DNA of 64,000 bases. It comes from Perognathus longimembris pacificus. Lineage: Eukaryota > Chordata > Mammalia > Rodentia > Heteromyidae. The position numbers and the translations under genes are program-made. This document shows, piece after piece, positions 1 through 12,047 of the stretch; position 1 is the stretch's first letter, and every line of letters begins with the position of its first letter. Location: NCBI RefSeq assembly GCF_023159225.1, contig NC_063174.1, positions 35,041,691 to 35,105,690 on the forward strand, written 5' to 3'. The notes beneath the pieces are model-generated. The model had not been told where the DNA came from, did not search any database, and saw only the letters and a program-made list of their open reading frames with translations.

Positions 1-85
1 TTGGTGCTGGCACTCGGATTTGAACTCAAGGCCTCACTCTTGCTGGGCTTGGTACTCTGCTACTTGAGCCATGCCTCCAACCCAG
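1..85 (-). repeat. tRNA-like SINE module, cut by window edge
   Basis: Read on the minus strand this is an old ID/tRNA-like module: a conserved 'cctccaaccc' start, a 'gctcaagtagcagag' A-box region and a 'gagttcaaat' B-box-like stretch. It is probably the last module of a longer composite SINE lying to the left of the window. Confidence 0.55.
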
Positions 86-573
86 AGACAGAAGAAAGGT
101 GAAAAGGGGATTCCTGTAGTGATTTTCCTTGAAATCCTTATTTTGTTGTCAAAGTCAAGAACCTGGGACAGAACCCAGAGCTCAGGGGACCTAACTCTAA
201 ATGGAAATTTCACAGACTCTCACCAGCTATTGGTGACAGTTGAAAAGGACCTATTAGACTGTTACTTTTTAACTTTTTATTCTTTTACTGCTGATTCAAG
301 TTGTGGCTTCTCTTAGTATATATGAATGGGCTTTTGCCTTAGAATTTTTGCACTGATGTGCCTTTCTGCCTCTTCATGTGGAATCACACGACCAACTCTA
401 AAATGTCACCTTTTCAGGCCATTAAAATTAAGATCTCAGCTTTCCCTCTTTTTCATACATTTCCCTCCCTCATATCCTTCTAATCCATTTTATCTACTCT
501 ATTTTTCTGGTAGTATTTATTGACCTTTAATAAAATTCCTAGCTTGCATATTGTATTAAAATTTGTGTTTTCA
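86..573. other. no recognised feature
   Basis: AT-rich sequence. Two short open frames (81 and 65 codons) on the plus strand overlap no recognisable domain and look like chance. I see no repeat boundary, splice-site chain or RNA gene. Confidence 0.5.
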
Positions 574-580
574 CTATTCT

Positions 581-582
<2 letters not shown>

Positions 583-616
<34 letters not shown>

Positions 617-807
617 GCCAGTCCTGGGGCTTGGACTCAGGGCCCGAGCACTGTCCCTGGCTTCTTTTTGCTCAAGGCTAGCACTCTGCCACTTGAGCCA
701 CAGCGCCACTTCTGGCTGTTTTCTGTATGTGTGGTGCTGGGGAATTGAACCCAGGGCCTCATGTATACGAGGCAAGCACTCTTGCCACTAGGCCATATCC
801 CCAGCCC
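583..807 (-). mobile_element. IDL-Geo dimeric SINE (standard subfamily)
   Basis: Minus-strand copy with a roughly 34-nt T run (the poly-A tail) on the left and the tRNA-Ala-like left monomer on the right. The 9-bp target-site duplication CTATTCTGG is at 574-582 and 808-816. Left monomer B box reads GGTTCAATTCC. Full length and little diverged. Confidence 0.85.
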
Positions 808-837
808 CTATTCTGGGTTTTTGTTTGTTTGTTTTGC

Positions 838-1090
838 TTTTTGGTGGAACTGTAGTTTTAACTAGACTTGCTAGAGTGGCACAATACTGCCCAGCCATGC
901 CTCCATCCCTGTTTTTAACTGCTTATTTTTAGGATAGAGTCTTTTAGGATAGTGCCTTATGCTTCTGTTGTTGGAATCACAGGTGTGTGCCATCATGTGC
1001 ATAGAGATGGCCAGCCTCGTACTATGATCCTGTAACTCTCGAGGTCTCATGTGGCTTGGAATGACAGTTGTATGGCAGTGTGGCTAGCTG
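838..1090 (-). repeat. old 7SL/tRNA composite SINE, degraded
   Basis: Degraded tRNA-like module (about 845-905) followed, in minus orientation, by 7SL/B1-like sequence ('ggaatcacaggtgtgtgcca'). Heavily mutated; the boundaries are approximate. Confidence 0.45.
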
Positions 1091-1889
1091 TGAGTTAGGA
1101 AAGGGTCATGAGGACTTTTCTGCCTGGATTCTCCTTGAACTTCCATCCCCTAGTTTTCAGTGCCCAAGTAATTAGTGTTACAGAGGCAAGGCACTAGTAA
1201 CCAGCTCATAGTATGTGTATGTTTTTGTGTGTGTATATATTTGTTTTTTGTTTTATTTAGTGATGTATTCTTAAGTCCCTGGAACCATACAGTTACTTTA
1301 TAGATATGCAGTGAATTTTTGTTGAGTGAAAGAAGCCTATCTTTTTGGACTGTATAGATGTTAAGTGTGATATAATGTATGTGCTCAGTAATTTTTCTTT
1401 TTCTTCCTCTATTTCTTACATCATTTAGGATATTTGAAGTATTGGGAGTGCTGTGTTTCTGGATACCTCGTTTTATCTCTTGCAATTAATAACTGATCAC
1501 AGCTTTCAGTCATTTGTTCTCTTCTACCCAACAGAGGAAATGAAAGGAGTTACAATTAAAGGAAGAGTAGGAAAAGAGATCTCTCAATTTCTTGTAGATG
1601 AGTGAAAAGTTAGACTTCTTCATTCTTCTGTTTTAATCACTTTTTCTCCTCGTGTTATTTTCTGGTTTACAATTCTTGGTATGTAGTTGATATCCAATAC
1701 AATTTTGAACAGTATTTGTTTTGCTCAATGGGATAAATATTTTCAGACACACAGATGATGTCTTCTGTGGATAATAGGAAGAGTAATCTGAAGACTAAAT
1801 AGTTAATTTACAATGTTCAGTAAAAGTTGATTGCTGTTCTATCTGTGTGGAAAAAGTACTGTTATGCAGAGAATCAGAAATCAGTTTTG
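1091..1889. other. no recognised feature
   Basis: About 800 bp of AT-rich sequence. A 111-codon minus-strand frame (1150-1485) is low-complexity, rich in Lys, Asn, Thr and His, and shows no domain. Nothing supports a gene. Confidence 0.5.
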
Positions 1890-2140
1890 GTAAGAAGAAA
1901 GTATTAAAAACCCTCCACGGTTTTAAAAGGTTTTTAAAATTTATTTGTAGATAGGTTCTCACTATATAGTCTAGGTTATGCCTGGGATTACAGACACACC
2001 CACAAACCATCATATCCATGTTTTTGAATGGGATAACAGTATTCCTAACTTTGTCTAGATTGGCCTTGAATCTTGAACCTCTCCATTTCCACCTTTTAAG
2101 TAGCTAGGAGTACAGACATGAGCCATTGTGTCAGGCTGAG
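1890..2140 (-). repeat. old double 7SL/B1-like SINE fragment
   Basis: Two B1/7SL-like modules in minus orientation. Each carries the 'tgggattacaga...' or 'aggagtacagacatgagcc' Pol III promoter-side motif (about 1983 and 2107). Matches the two left modules of the three-module SINE at 8768-9092, without its tRNA-like end. Confidence 0.5.
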
Positions 2141-2403
2141 TTGTCAACATTCTTAACCAGTATCTTATATTACATGGTTATTTTATTTCATTTTTTAAGA
2201 GGCTTAAAAATAACAACTGGTTCTTTTGATTAAATTAGTGGTTTTTAGTGAGAGAACTAAAGATATTTCAGAAATCATATTCAAAAAATTACTTAATAAA
2301 GTTAGCAAAATAAACCCTTATTTGCATTTTCAAAACAATGCTGAATTACTGAGTTGCCTAGTTTTTAAATTACTATATTGTTAATACAAAGTCTGTGTTT
2401 ATT

Positions 2404-2615
2404 GTTTTTTTTTTTTTTTTTTTGGCCAGTCCTGGGCCTTGGACTCAGGGCCTGAGCACTGTCCCTGGCTTCTTCCCGCTCAAGGCTAGCACTCCGCCAC
2501 TTGAGCCACAGCGCCGCTTCTGGCCGTTTTCTGTATATGTGGTGCTGGGGAATCGAACCTAGGGCCTCGTGTATCCGAGGCAGGCACTCTTGCCACTAGG
2601 CTATATCCCCAGCCC
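2404..2615 (-). mobile_element. IDL-Geo SINE, late subfamily
   Basis: 16-bp perfect target-site duplication at 2388-2403 and 2616-2631 (AAAGTCTGTGTTTATT). Carries the late-subfamily markers: 'cggatacacgagg' in the left monomer, 'gagcgggaagaag' in the right monomer, and 'ataGCctag' in the A box. Confidence 0.9.
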
Positions 2616-2631
2616 AAAGTCTGTGTTTATT

Positions 2632-3640
2632 AATGATAAATATTTTACCTGTATGTTTTTTGGTATAAATGAAATGGAAAGAAAGATGACATTGAACTAG
2701 CTGCATTTCTAGTGGACCCCTCTAGTTATCCTTTTTAAGGTAATGCTATTAGTAAAATTAATGTAAAAATCACAAAAATATTTACATAAAATGTCAAAGT
2801 AAGATCATCTTAAATATGCAATGATTATTTCTTCTGGTCAATTTTGATTCCATTTTGTGAAGACTGAGTTAACTTTGTTAAAAGCTAGATTTTACTATAA
2901 AAATAGTTTAGGCAACCTTATTTGAGCTTTAGCAGTAATGATTGATGATTTCATTTCTGTGGCCCTATGTATTTCCTTTAAATAAATTATCGCAACTTCC
3001 AGCTTCTTCGATTATTTACTACCTAATATACAATGTTTTTTGTCTACATGCTCTTTACTTTGGGTTCTAGTGACCATCACCTCTTTGTGTTCACTGTTAA
3101 GTAAATGGGTTCATTTCTCTTTTGCAGCTTTTCACTATTAAACATGGTACATGGTAAATTGTAAAAGGGGCTACATCTTATTTTTTTAGTATGATTTTTA
3201 ATTTTTTTCAGCATGATTTTTTGTTTGTGAGGTAGGATCTGTTATTCTACCCTGAATCTGGGCTTGTCTTGTTACTCGATTTGGCAAAGAAAATGTGGCT
3301 AGGTGTGTTTTCAAAGTCCTGAACCTGGAGCTCAGAAGTCTGCTCTTTCACTGTTTTTAGGAGCCTCTCTTTTCTCATTATGTATAGAAGCCTGGAACAG
3401 GCTCCAGGATGATGAGAGATAAAGGTGACCTAGCACCCCTGTTCCCTCTCCAAGGCTCACAGACATGTCACTGAAGCCATCATCCAAGCATGAGTCAACA
3501 CACCAGTCCTAGAAGAGTAAACCCAGTAGAAATTAGCAAAAGCCAGGTAGGTAACTTTTCCTAGCTTTTTCCTTACAAGTTTACTCTGCAGAATTATGAG
3601 CTAAACAAAATTGGATGTTGTTGTGGTTGTTGTTGTTACT
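2632..3640. other. no recognised feature
   Basis: About 1 kb without an identifiable repeat or gene; AT-rich, no long ORF. Confidence 0.45.
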
Positions 3641-3644
3641 ACTA

Positions 3645-3878
3645 TTATTTTGTGCTGGGGCTTAAACTCAGGACCTGGGTGCTGGTCTCTGAGCTTTTTG
3701 CTCAAAACTAGTGATGAGCCACTTGAACCACAGCTCCACTTGCAGCTTTTTGGTGGCTAATTGGAGACAAAGAGTCTCATAGAGACTTTCCTGCTTGAGC
3801 TAGCTTAGAACAGCAATCCTTAGATTTTTACCTTTCTAGTTGCTAGGCTTGCAGGAGTGAGTCACCAGTACCCCAGAA
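3645..3878 (-). repeat. B1-dID composite SINE
   Basis: Minus-strand dimer: ID-like right arm (3650-3750) with 'gagccacttgaaccacagc', then a B1/7SL-like left arm ending near 3876. A TTG/TTA triplet run (3618-3646) on its left represents the degraded tail. Confidence 0.7.
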
Positions 3879-3929
3879 TGGTTTCTTTCTTTCTTTTTTT
3901 AAAAATTGTTGTTGTGGTGGTGGTGGTGG

Positions 3930-4152
3930 TTGGTCTGGGGCTTGAACTCTAGGCCTACATGCTGTTCCTGAGCTCTTCAGCTCAAGGCTAGCGTTCTACC
4001 AATTGAGCCACAGCTCCAGTTCCGCTTTTCTGGTGGTTAATTGGAGATAGAGTCTCACGAACTTTTCTGCCCAGGCTGGCTTTGAACTGTGATCCTCAGA
4101 TCTCAGCCTCCTGCCTAGCTAGGATTACAGGTGTTAGCCACCGGCGCCCAAC
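3930..4152 (-). repeat. B1-dID composite SINE
   Basis: Minus-strand dimer close to the consensus of this window: ID-like arm 3935-4030, B1-like arm 4031-4152 ending 'ggattacaggtgttagccaccggcgcc'-like. A (TGG)n stretch at 3914-3932 sits at the tail. It lies next to a similar copy (3645-3878) in the same orientation. Confidence 0.75.
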
Positions 4153-5320
4153 TGGAAATGGTAATTTTTAAGCCACTTAGTTTGAGTTCTTTTATGTAAT
4201 AAAAGGTAACAAGTACACATATTCAAGTCTTCCTGCTCCTGACAAAACTGTCCCTGATTCCATGCTTAATTTTGAATGTTGTCTTTTTCTGTCCACAGTC
4301 AGAGATACCGACTCCCATATCTTGTCTGACAACCAAATGAACAATGTTTTCTTGCTTTTCAGAATGAATGGAATACCTTCTTTCTGTGTTTGACTTTATG
4401 CAAGAAGGCCAGTTCTAATTATCCTTAAAGCCAACTGCCATTCTACTGGGGATAGGCATTAAAGCTGTAGTTCCTAAGATGTATATCTGAAGCTTATATT
4501 TATAGGAGTCATTGTCAGCCCTACTCACTACTATGGGTTTGATTTCCATTTTTGTTTCTGATACTTAGATTTTCTTTTCTTCCATTCATATTCTCCATAG
4601 GATTTTTCTCCTAGCCAACTAGTTGTTTCTTAAAGTTCTTTCTCTCTTGAAGGAAACCATGGGTAAGGGGAAAATAAAGGGTAATAAAGGCATGAATATG
4701 ATTAAAGTACATTATATGTCTGTATGAAAATGTCACAATGAAACCCATTACTTTTGTATAATTAGTACAGACTACTCAAAAGCACTTTTATCCTCTCAGT
4801 GGCAAAAATGGTTTCCTAATTGTCATCTATTTTTTGTGGCCACTTATTATTAAAATACTTTCCCTCCCTCTGTATTGTCTTAAATATCTGCATTGGATAT
4901 CTGTCCTTAGTTTTCATCCCATTTTACTAATTTTAGATAACTTGTTACTTTAATCGCTTTCATATTTCTACCTTCTGTATATCTAAGGTTGTTGTCCTTC
5001 ACATGTTTCTGTACCATTCTCTGTTCTCATTTCCACTTCACTATCTTTTTTTTTTTTTCTACTTCACTATCTTCTAGTTAACTCACCATATTCAAAATAG
5101 AGCTCATCTCTTTTGCTTGGGATTTTTCATTGCAGTTCTCAGTGTAGCTAAGAGGAATCACTAGCTATATCAAAAAACTAGAAGTGATTGTAGACATCTC
5201 TCTTTCATTTTTCTCCACATCTTTTTACTTACTTACTTAATATTTGACCCCTAGTATATTTAGAAACCCATTTAACTTTCTTGCTTCTTTCAATATGACT
5301 GCCACCATACGCAATATAAG
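4153..5320. other. no recognised feature
   Basis: About 1.2 kb of AT-rich sequence; a 13-nt poly-T at 5047-5059 is flanked by the near-repeat 'cttcactatctt'. No ORF, RNA gene or repeat that I can name. Confidence 0.45.
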
Positions 5321-5335
5321 AATATTTTCATCTCA

Positions 5336-5468
5336 GGGGAGAGGGGAGGGGAATGAGGGACGAGGTAACAAACAGTACAAGAAATGTATCCAATGCCTAA
5401 TGTATGAAACTGTAACCTCTCTGTAATTCAGTTTGATAATAAAAACTTAAACTAAAAAAATTAAAAAA
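5336..5468 (+). mobile_element. 133-bp 5'-truncated L1 3' end
   Basis: Begins with a G-rich purine tract (5336-5362) and continues with the L1 3'-terminal motif 'gtacaagaaatgtatccaa' and 'gataataaaaa', then poly-A. A 15-bp target-site duplication AATATTTTCATCTCA lies at 5321-5335 and 5469-5483. The same 3' end recurs at 19426 and 29310. Confidence 0.85.
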
Positions 5469-5894
5469 AATATTTTCATCTCATCAGAAAATTATATTCA
5501 TAGTTCACCAATACAGATATTCATACCATTTTACATCACTTTGTTTCTGTCTCATTATCTACTTGACCTATTCTGCTTTCTGGCTTTCAATTTCCAATGT
5601 AAGACTTTATAGCAATATAATTCCATTTATTTAACCTCCTACCCTGTTGTGATTTTTATAATTTCTTTCACTTCTGTATATCTTTTAAACCCAACTTTAT
5701 ATTATGTTTCTATATTTTAAAGAATTGTCTGAATTCTGAAAAAGAAAATGTATTTGACAAAGTATTTTCTATTTCTAGTGTTCTTTATTTCTTCCTGTAG
5801 GTATAAGTATCCATTTGCTACAATTTCCTTTTGGCTTGAAGTATATCCTTTAGTATTTTTTATAGTGCAGATCTACTGGCAAACATTCTCAGCC

Positions 5895-7840
5895 GTTTAA
5901 TCATTTAAAAATAAGTTGTACATACTAATGGAGTATAGTGTACACGTGTATACAATGTGTAATGATTAATCAGAGTCATATCACCTGACCTTTTTTTAAT
6001 TTCTTTGTGTTAGGAACATCCAAAATCTTCTGTACTAGCTATTTGAAATGTCCAGTTAAATGTTTTTAACTACAATTACCCTAATGTGCTATTGAACTTT
6101 AGAAAGTTACTCTTCTGGTCCAACTTCACCTTGTACCTGTTAATCATCCTCTCACTCTCTTCACTTCTTACCTTCTTAGCCTCTGGAAAATACTATTATA
6201 TTCTCACTGAGATAAGCTTTTTCAGGTTCCACATGTAAGTGAGGACATACAGTATTTTTCTCTGTACTTGACATTTCATTTATCATGATATTCCCCTGCT
6301 TTATCAGTGTTGCTACAAACGACAGGATTTTATTCATTTTCAAGGCTGAATAACATTCCACTGTATATGAATACACCCCTCCCACATTTTTATTGTCCAT
6401 TTGTTGATGGACATTTAAGTTGATTCCATATCTTGGCTGTTGTGAACAGTGGTGCAATAGATATGGAAGTATGGGTATTTCTTCAGTGTACTCACTTCAT
6501 TTACTTTAGATAAATATCCAGTAGTGCAGTTGTTACATCATATGATGATTCTGTGTCTATATAGAATGTGTTTGAAAATAAGATGGAGATTAAAGTGTTA
6601 GAAGTGAATTAACTATCTGAGGAGATAGAAATGTTCTTATTTTACTTGTAGTTATACGAGAGAGAAGGAAGTGAATTTCAAGTATTTCAGGTATTCATAC
6701 TGTTTCTATAATTGCTAATTCACATTTTTACCAGGGGTCCATGAAAATTCCCCCTCTTCTGTATGCTTGCTGGCATTTGGTATTTTTATCTTTTGTGTAG
6801 TAGCCTTTCTAATAAGTTATTCTAATTGTGTTTTTAGTTTGCATTTTCCTGGTAATTAGTAATGCTGATTTTTTTTCATATGCATACACACATATACACA
6901 CAGTTCATTGTATATCTTTTTTGCAGAAATGTTTATTTGATGATTCTATTTTAATTGGGTTATTTTATAGTATTGAATTATTTGAGTTCCTTATATATTA
7001 TGAATATATTAATTCTCTATTGGTTAATAATTTGCAATTATTTTTATCCATTCTGTTGGTTCTTAAACCAGCTGGTTGTTTCTTTTTCTATATAGAAACT
7101 TTTTAGTTTGATGTAGTCCCTTTTGCCAAGTTTTTTTTTGTTGCCTATGCTTTTCGAGTCATATCTAAAAGTTGCTCAGGCAAAAGTTCTGAAGTGGGGG
7201 CTGGGGGATATGGCCTAGTGGCAAGAGAGCTTGCCTCGTATACATGAGGCCCTGGGTTCGATTCCCCAGTACCACATATACAGAAAACGGCCAGAAGTGG
7301 CGCTGTGGCTCAAGTGGCAGAGTGCTAGCCTTGAGCAAAAGGAAGCCAGGGACAGTGCTCAGGCCCTGAGTCCAAGGCCCAGGACCGGCCAAAAAAAAAA
7401 AAAAGTTCTGAAGTGTTTTCCCTGTTTTCTCCTAGATTTGTGGTTCTGGGTCTTACACTTGAATGTTTGATTCAGATTGACTTTTAAATATGGTGAGAGA
7501 TTGGAGACAAATTTCATTTTTTTTTCTGTGTATGGATTTCCAGTTTTGCAGCTGCAAACTGGTGTTGTTGTACTCTACCACTCAAGTACTCTACTACTTG
7601 AGCCACACTTTTTATCCCCCTAGCACTAATGATTGAAACTGTTTTCTGGGTTTTTTTCCCCAGTGTATGTTCTTGGTGCCTTTGTTGAAAACCAGTTGGC
7701 TGTACATATGTGGATTTATTTCTACCTTCTCTATTCTGTTCCATTGGTCCGTGTGTCTATTTTTGTCCTAGAATCATTCTCTCAGTTTTGTTTAGCTGAA
7801 AATGTCTATTTCACTTTCATTTTTGAAAGATGATGTTAGA
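5895..7840 (-). mobile_element. old L1, antisense, 5'-truncated
   Basis: Minus-strand L1. The 3' UTR lies at about 5905-6180, the ORF2 C-terminal region at 6180-6540 (a broken frame at 6176-6457 still reads YSYTVECYSALK-like residues) and further ORF2 sequence runs to about 7840. Split by an IDL-Geo at 7197-7400. Many stops and indels; not coding. Confidence 0.75.
7197..7400 (+). mobile_element. IDL-Geo SINE inside old L1
   Basis: Standard-subfamily copy. Target-site duplication of 15 bp, AAAAGTTCTGAAGTG, at 7182-7196 and 7401-7415, with the antisense L1 continuing on both sides. The insertion is therefore younger than the L1. Confidence 0.92.
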
Positions 7841-8767
7841 AAATATGGAATTTTTACCCCCTTGTACTTTAAAGATGCCATTCTGTTATTTTCTGACTTT
7901 CAGTGAGAATTTGATAGTCCTTTACCTTGCTCTGCTCTTATAGTTGATGTATTTACCCAGTATGCGCTTTTCTTCTCTGTGCCTTTCTGGCTGCTGTCAA
8001 GATTTTGTACATTTAGAGTTGTTTTTTAAAATTAATTTTACTATGATATAACTACCTTCACATGGCTATATTTACATATTCATCCTGCTTGTAATAAGAT
8101 TAACTTGAAAGATATTTTTTCTTCATATTTGAAAAGTATTTGGCCATTATTTTAAATATTCACAATTTTTCCAAGTTTTATTCTTTTCTCCTCTGGATAA
8201 AATATTGTATAATTAAACATAATGTATAATACATAAAATCATATGAAATAGTCTCTTGAGCTTTATTCATTTTCTTTAGTCCTTTTTTTCTTTTAGTTTA
8301 GAGAATTTTGATTAATCTTCAGCTTCACTATTTTCTACCTTCTCTAACATACTGTTCAAGTCCTTTCATTATAGTTTTAATTTAAAATATTATACTTTTA
8401 AGTTATTGCATTACCATTTTGTCTTCTTTGATGCTTCTATATTAGTTTTTCAGGTAAATCATTGATTTCTAATTTCATTTCTAACTATATTAGGCAAATT
8501 TTTAACCAAACTTAGCTAAACTAGTGGAGCTTCCTATTTTATGCTTAATTTCATCAGAAAACCCTCTCATTTCAGCTTGATTATAAAGTGCTATTAGACA
8601 TAATTTATTATAAATTGAAAATATTTGACTACATATCTACAAGTTTACATTTTTGGATTTTTTTTCTTTTTAGTTTTGCACAACTTCTTTGTGTTTTATA
8701 TTTGATAACTACTTAGAGTGGATGTGTGATCAAGGGCAGACCTGGGTATAAAAATGAGATTAAAGAC
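7841..8767. other. AT-rich, no certain feature
   Basis: May continue the old antisense L1 for some distance (7841-8130 has similar T-rich character), but I cannot align it with confidence. No ORF of interest. Confidence 0.4.
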
Positions 8768-9092
8768 TAGGCGCTGTTGGCCCATGTCTGTAATCCTAGC
8801 TATTTAGGAGACTGAATTTAGTAGGAGTGTCTTTGGGGCTAGCTGGGGCAGAAAAGCTTGAGACTCTTTCTCAATGGAGAGTTGGTGGTACCACATATCT
8901 GTTATCCTAGCAAAATAGGAAGCCTAACATAGGTGAATTATGCCCAAGTGTGCCCCCAGGCAGAAAGTGAGACTCTTTTCCCTAAAATAGCTAGCAAAAT
9001 TAGAGCCAAAGGTGAAGCTCAATGGTAAAGAACATCTGCCCAATAAACATTGAGGACCTGAATTTAAACCTCAATACTGTTCCCCTTTCTCC
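8768..9092 (+). repeat. three-module SINE (7SL-7SL-tRNA-like)
   Basis: First 7SL/B1-like module at about 8768-8880 ('gtctgtaatcctagctattt'), a second at 8881-8998 ('tctgttatcctagcaaaat') and a tRNA/ID-like module at 9000-9078 ('gaagctcaatggtaaagaac'). The tail is AAATAAATAAA-like at 9102-9114. One of several copies with this three-part plan. Confidence 0.6.
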
Positions 9093-9137
9093 TCATTCCC
9101 TAAATAAATAAAAAATAATGATATTAAGAATAGATCC

Positions 9138-9328
9138 GGGCTGGGGATATAGCCTAGTGGCAGCCTCGGATACACGAGGCCCTAGGTTCGATTCCCCAGC
9201 ACCACATATACAGAAAACGGCCAGAAGCGGCGCTGTGGCTCAAGTGGCGGAGTGCTAGCCTTGAGCGGGAAGAAGCCAGGGACAGTGCTCAGGCCCTGAG
9301 TCCAAGGCCCAGGACTGGCCAAAAAAAA
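9138..9328 (+). mobile_element. IDL-Geo SINE, late subfamily, small deletion
   Basis: 12-bp duplication AAGAATAGATCC at 9126-9137 and 9329-9340. Late-subfamily markers are present. Relative to 14244-14460 it lacks about 12 nt between the A box and 'cctcggatac' (near 9163). Confidence 0.9.
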
Positions 9329-9340
9329 AAGAATAGATCC

Positions 9341-10318
9341 TATAGAAGAGACAGTAGAACAAATGGACTGTAGCTCTAATTGGGTTTAAATTGCAGTAGA
9401 TTATTGGCTTTTGTCTTTGTTTTGTTTTTATACTGCCAGTTCTGTAGCCAGGAATGATAGACTTTTAGTACTCAATAGACTTTGGAATTGAACGTAAAGA
9501 CTTCATTTATGTTTTCTTAAAATGTGTTTGTAGGATTTCATGCAGAGTTTCTAGGGACAATAAATTGTGGGAAAGATAATATATAAGGGAAATGAAAAAT
9601 AAGGGCACTTAGCTTTGTCATGTAGATTCCCCTGGCACTGGTTCCTCTGGGTTGATAAAAGTCTAAGGTTGTTTCTGGTGCTTAGAAAATATGTAAGAAT
9701 TGTTCTCTCCCTCCTGGTAGAAGGAGGAAGGTGGAGAGATTGTGTGTGTATGTGCTTGTATGTGTGTATGTGTGAGTGTGTGCACGAGCGAGCTTATATG
9801 TATGTGTTTGTAGATGCATGCACTTGTGTCCCTTTTTTTTTTTTTAATCAGTTGTCATAAATTCAGACTAATCCTTCGGTATAAGTAGGATATTTTGGAG
9901 TAGCATACTCTGAACTCCTTCAAATATAAGATTGGTTTGACAGTTTTTATGAGGAGGCATTGGGTTACCTACAAAATGTAGGTAAGTAAAGTAAAGTACA
10001 TTTCTTTATGAGGGAGTTCATTAATATAACATATAATAGACAAAGTAGTTACTAAACAAGCTGTAAAGTTTAGATCTCGTAAAGAATAACCATTTTAGTT
10101 ATGACTAATGAACTTAGTTTCTTGAGTGCTAGAAATATGGTTTTGAAGAATAATATAGGTTGTAATGCTAGTGATAGGGATAGTAAAATTGTTTGGACTA
10201 CAGTGTGAACATGTAGAAATGAAACAATGAAACCCCCATAACTATTATAAATAACTAAAAAAGCTAATGCTAGTAATATGTAATTTAAACTTCTGAAAGT
10301 TCCTATGAATAAACCACC
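9341..10318. other. no recognised feature; GT-rich patch
   Basis: Contains a degenerate TG/TATG stretch at 9740-9795 and otherwise unique AT-rich sequence. The 81-codon frame across the GT patch (9615-9860) is low-complexity and not credible as a gene. Confidence 0.5.
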
Positions 10319-10335
10319 AAAAGATTAATCAACAG

Positions 10336-10523
10336 GGGCTGGGAATATGGCCTAGTGGCAAGAGTGCTTGCTTCGTATACATGAAGTCCTGGGTTTGATT
10401 TCTCAGCACCACTTATATACAAAAAGGCCAGAAGTGGCGCTGTGGCTCAAGCTTTGAGCAAAAAGAAGCCAGGACAGTACTCAGGCCCTGAATCTAAACC
10501 CCAGGACTGGCAAAACAAACAAA
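10336..10523 (+). mobile_element. IDL-Geo SINE with right-arm deletion
   Basis: 17-bp duplication AAAAGATTAATCAACAG at 10319-10335 and 10524-10540. The right monomer lacks about 15 nt ('tggcagagtgctagc') just after its A-box-like motif, near 10450. More diverged than other copies. Confidence 0.88.
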
Positions 10524-10540
10524 AAAAGATTAATCAACAG

Positions 10541-12047
10541 AAAGGTATAAAAATACATTTTGTGCATATGGGGTCATCATAGGCAAGTGGTGACACAGTA
10601 ATCCAATGAGGTTCATAGGTTATGTACTCTTCTTCATAGACGAGAGAAATGTAGACCATGTGAAGAAGTAAGTCATTATTTTAGGAGGAATGAATAGGTA
10701 AGAGGGAGACAGTATTTCATTAATTATTTTTGTTTAAAGAATAGACTAAGAAGGCAACCAATAGTTTGTGGCAGAGTCTGTTAAAGTCTAGCTATAATCT
10801 TCAATCTTCTTTCTTGAGATACGGGTTTTCATAATGAAGCCTCAGAGAGTAAACAGAAGACACTTGTTTTCTTCTATAACTCTCTAGATGAGTATAGGGA
10901 ATATCATGTAAAGTCTCTTCCATGATCTACTCATCTGTTAGAGCCTTTAATTTAAAATAATCAGGATGTTATAAATGATATATTTTGAGGCAAAATTTCC
11001 TGGGTTTCTTGAAGCTTGGATTGCATATGTAGGTTTTGCTGCATGTTAATTTTATTGAGTCTGTATCGACTTCTTTGTTGGTCTATTTCTGTTGAAAAGG
11101 CAGGAATGAAACAGTTCATTCTGAATTTTTTTCTAAATACTAGCTTTGATTTGAATGTTTCCACTTCTTTTACTTTTAGTCCTATAAAATTTTCTTCTGA
11201 TGCTGTGTCATTTGAACATTCAAATTGTCACTTAGCCCGAGCATGACACAGGACCAGTCCTTTCTTTAAAAAGATGTAACAATTCTAAATCGTTAAGTTG
11301 ATAGTTATATTCTCATTTGACATCCCATTCAACTGTAATATTTTTCATGATTTCTTTTACCCAAACCCCACAGTAATTTGGGATCATTGTGAAGTACACT
11401 GTCTGATTTATCACCATCCCTTTGTTTAGAAAGTACTCTTAAAACTGAGGACCCATGGTTAGATTTTTATTTATTTTTTTGTTTACTTACTTATGGTAAT
11501 TTTGATTGCTTGCATTTCCATTCACTGGATGCATCTATCTTTCTTAATTGCTGTTAATTTTTAGTCTGGCTATCTTGCTACTTACAAGTCCTTTTGACAG
11601 CCCTGTCATTCTGAGTTTAAATGACACTATAGCAATTTTAATGTTTTACATTGCCATAAAGTCAAGTACATAGTAAATACTTAAAAAATTAATTTCATGT
11701 TGCTCTTAAAGTTTTTTAAAAGGGCATGAAAACATATTTTTAATGATTTCCTAATTTCTGAAGTTTCTATTCATCTTTGTACTTGTGATAAAAATTGATA
11801 TGTATGTTAATGTGATTCCTATTAAATTATAGGGAGATTTAAACTTTTTGTTGGGTTGAAAAATTAAATATATTTAGCATCTATTCTAGTGGCTTTTAGA
11901 TTTTTGAGTTTCGGGCACTAGTATTACAAAAGTTTGAGAATAGCTGAACAGGTGTAATTTAAAATTTTTCTAAGTAATTGCATAGTGAAGTCCAACTGTG
12001 GCCATCACTGTTATTTCATAAAGAACATTTCAACTTAAAAAATAATT
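10541..12047. other. no recognised feature
   Basis: 1.5 kb, AT-rich, with no clear repeat. Overlapping short frames on both strands (about 10961-11246) have no domain and are not supported as genes. Confidence 0.45.

Noticed and set aside
539..775. Recurrent 60-80 codon frames with near-identical products at many sites (e.g. 539-775, 7231-7470, 22778-23008, 30370-30552)
   Set aside because: All lie across IDL-Geo SINE copies; the repeated peptide is the SINE translated, not a gene family.
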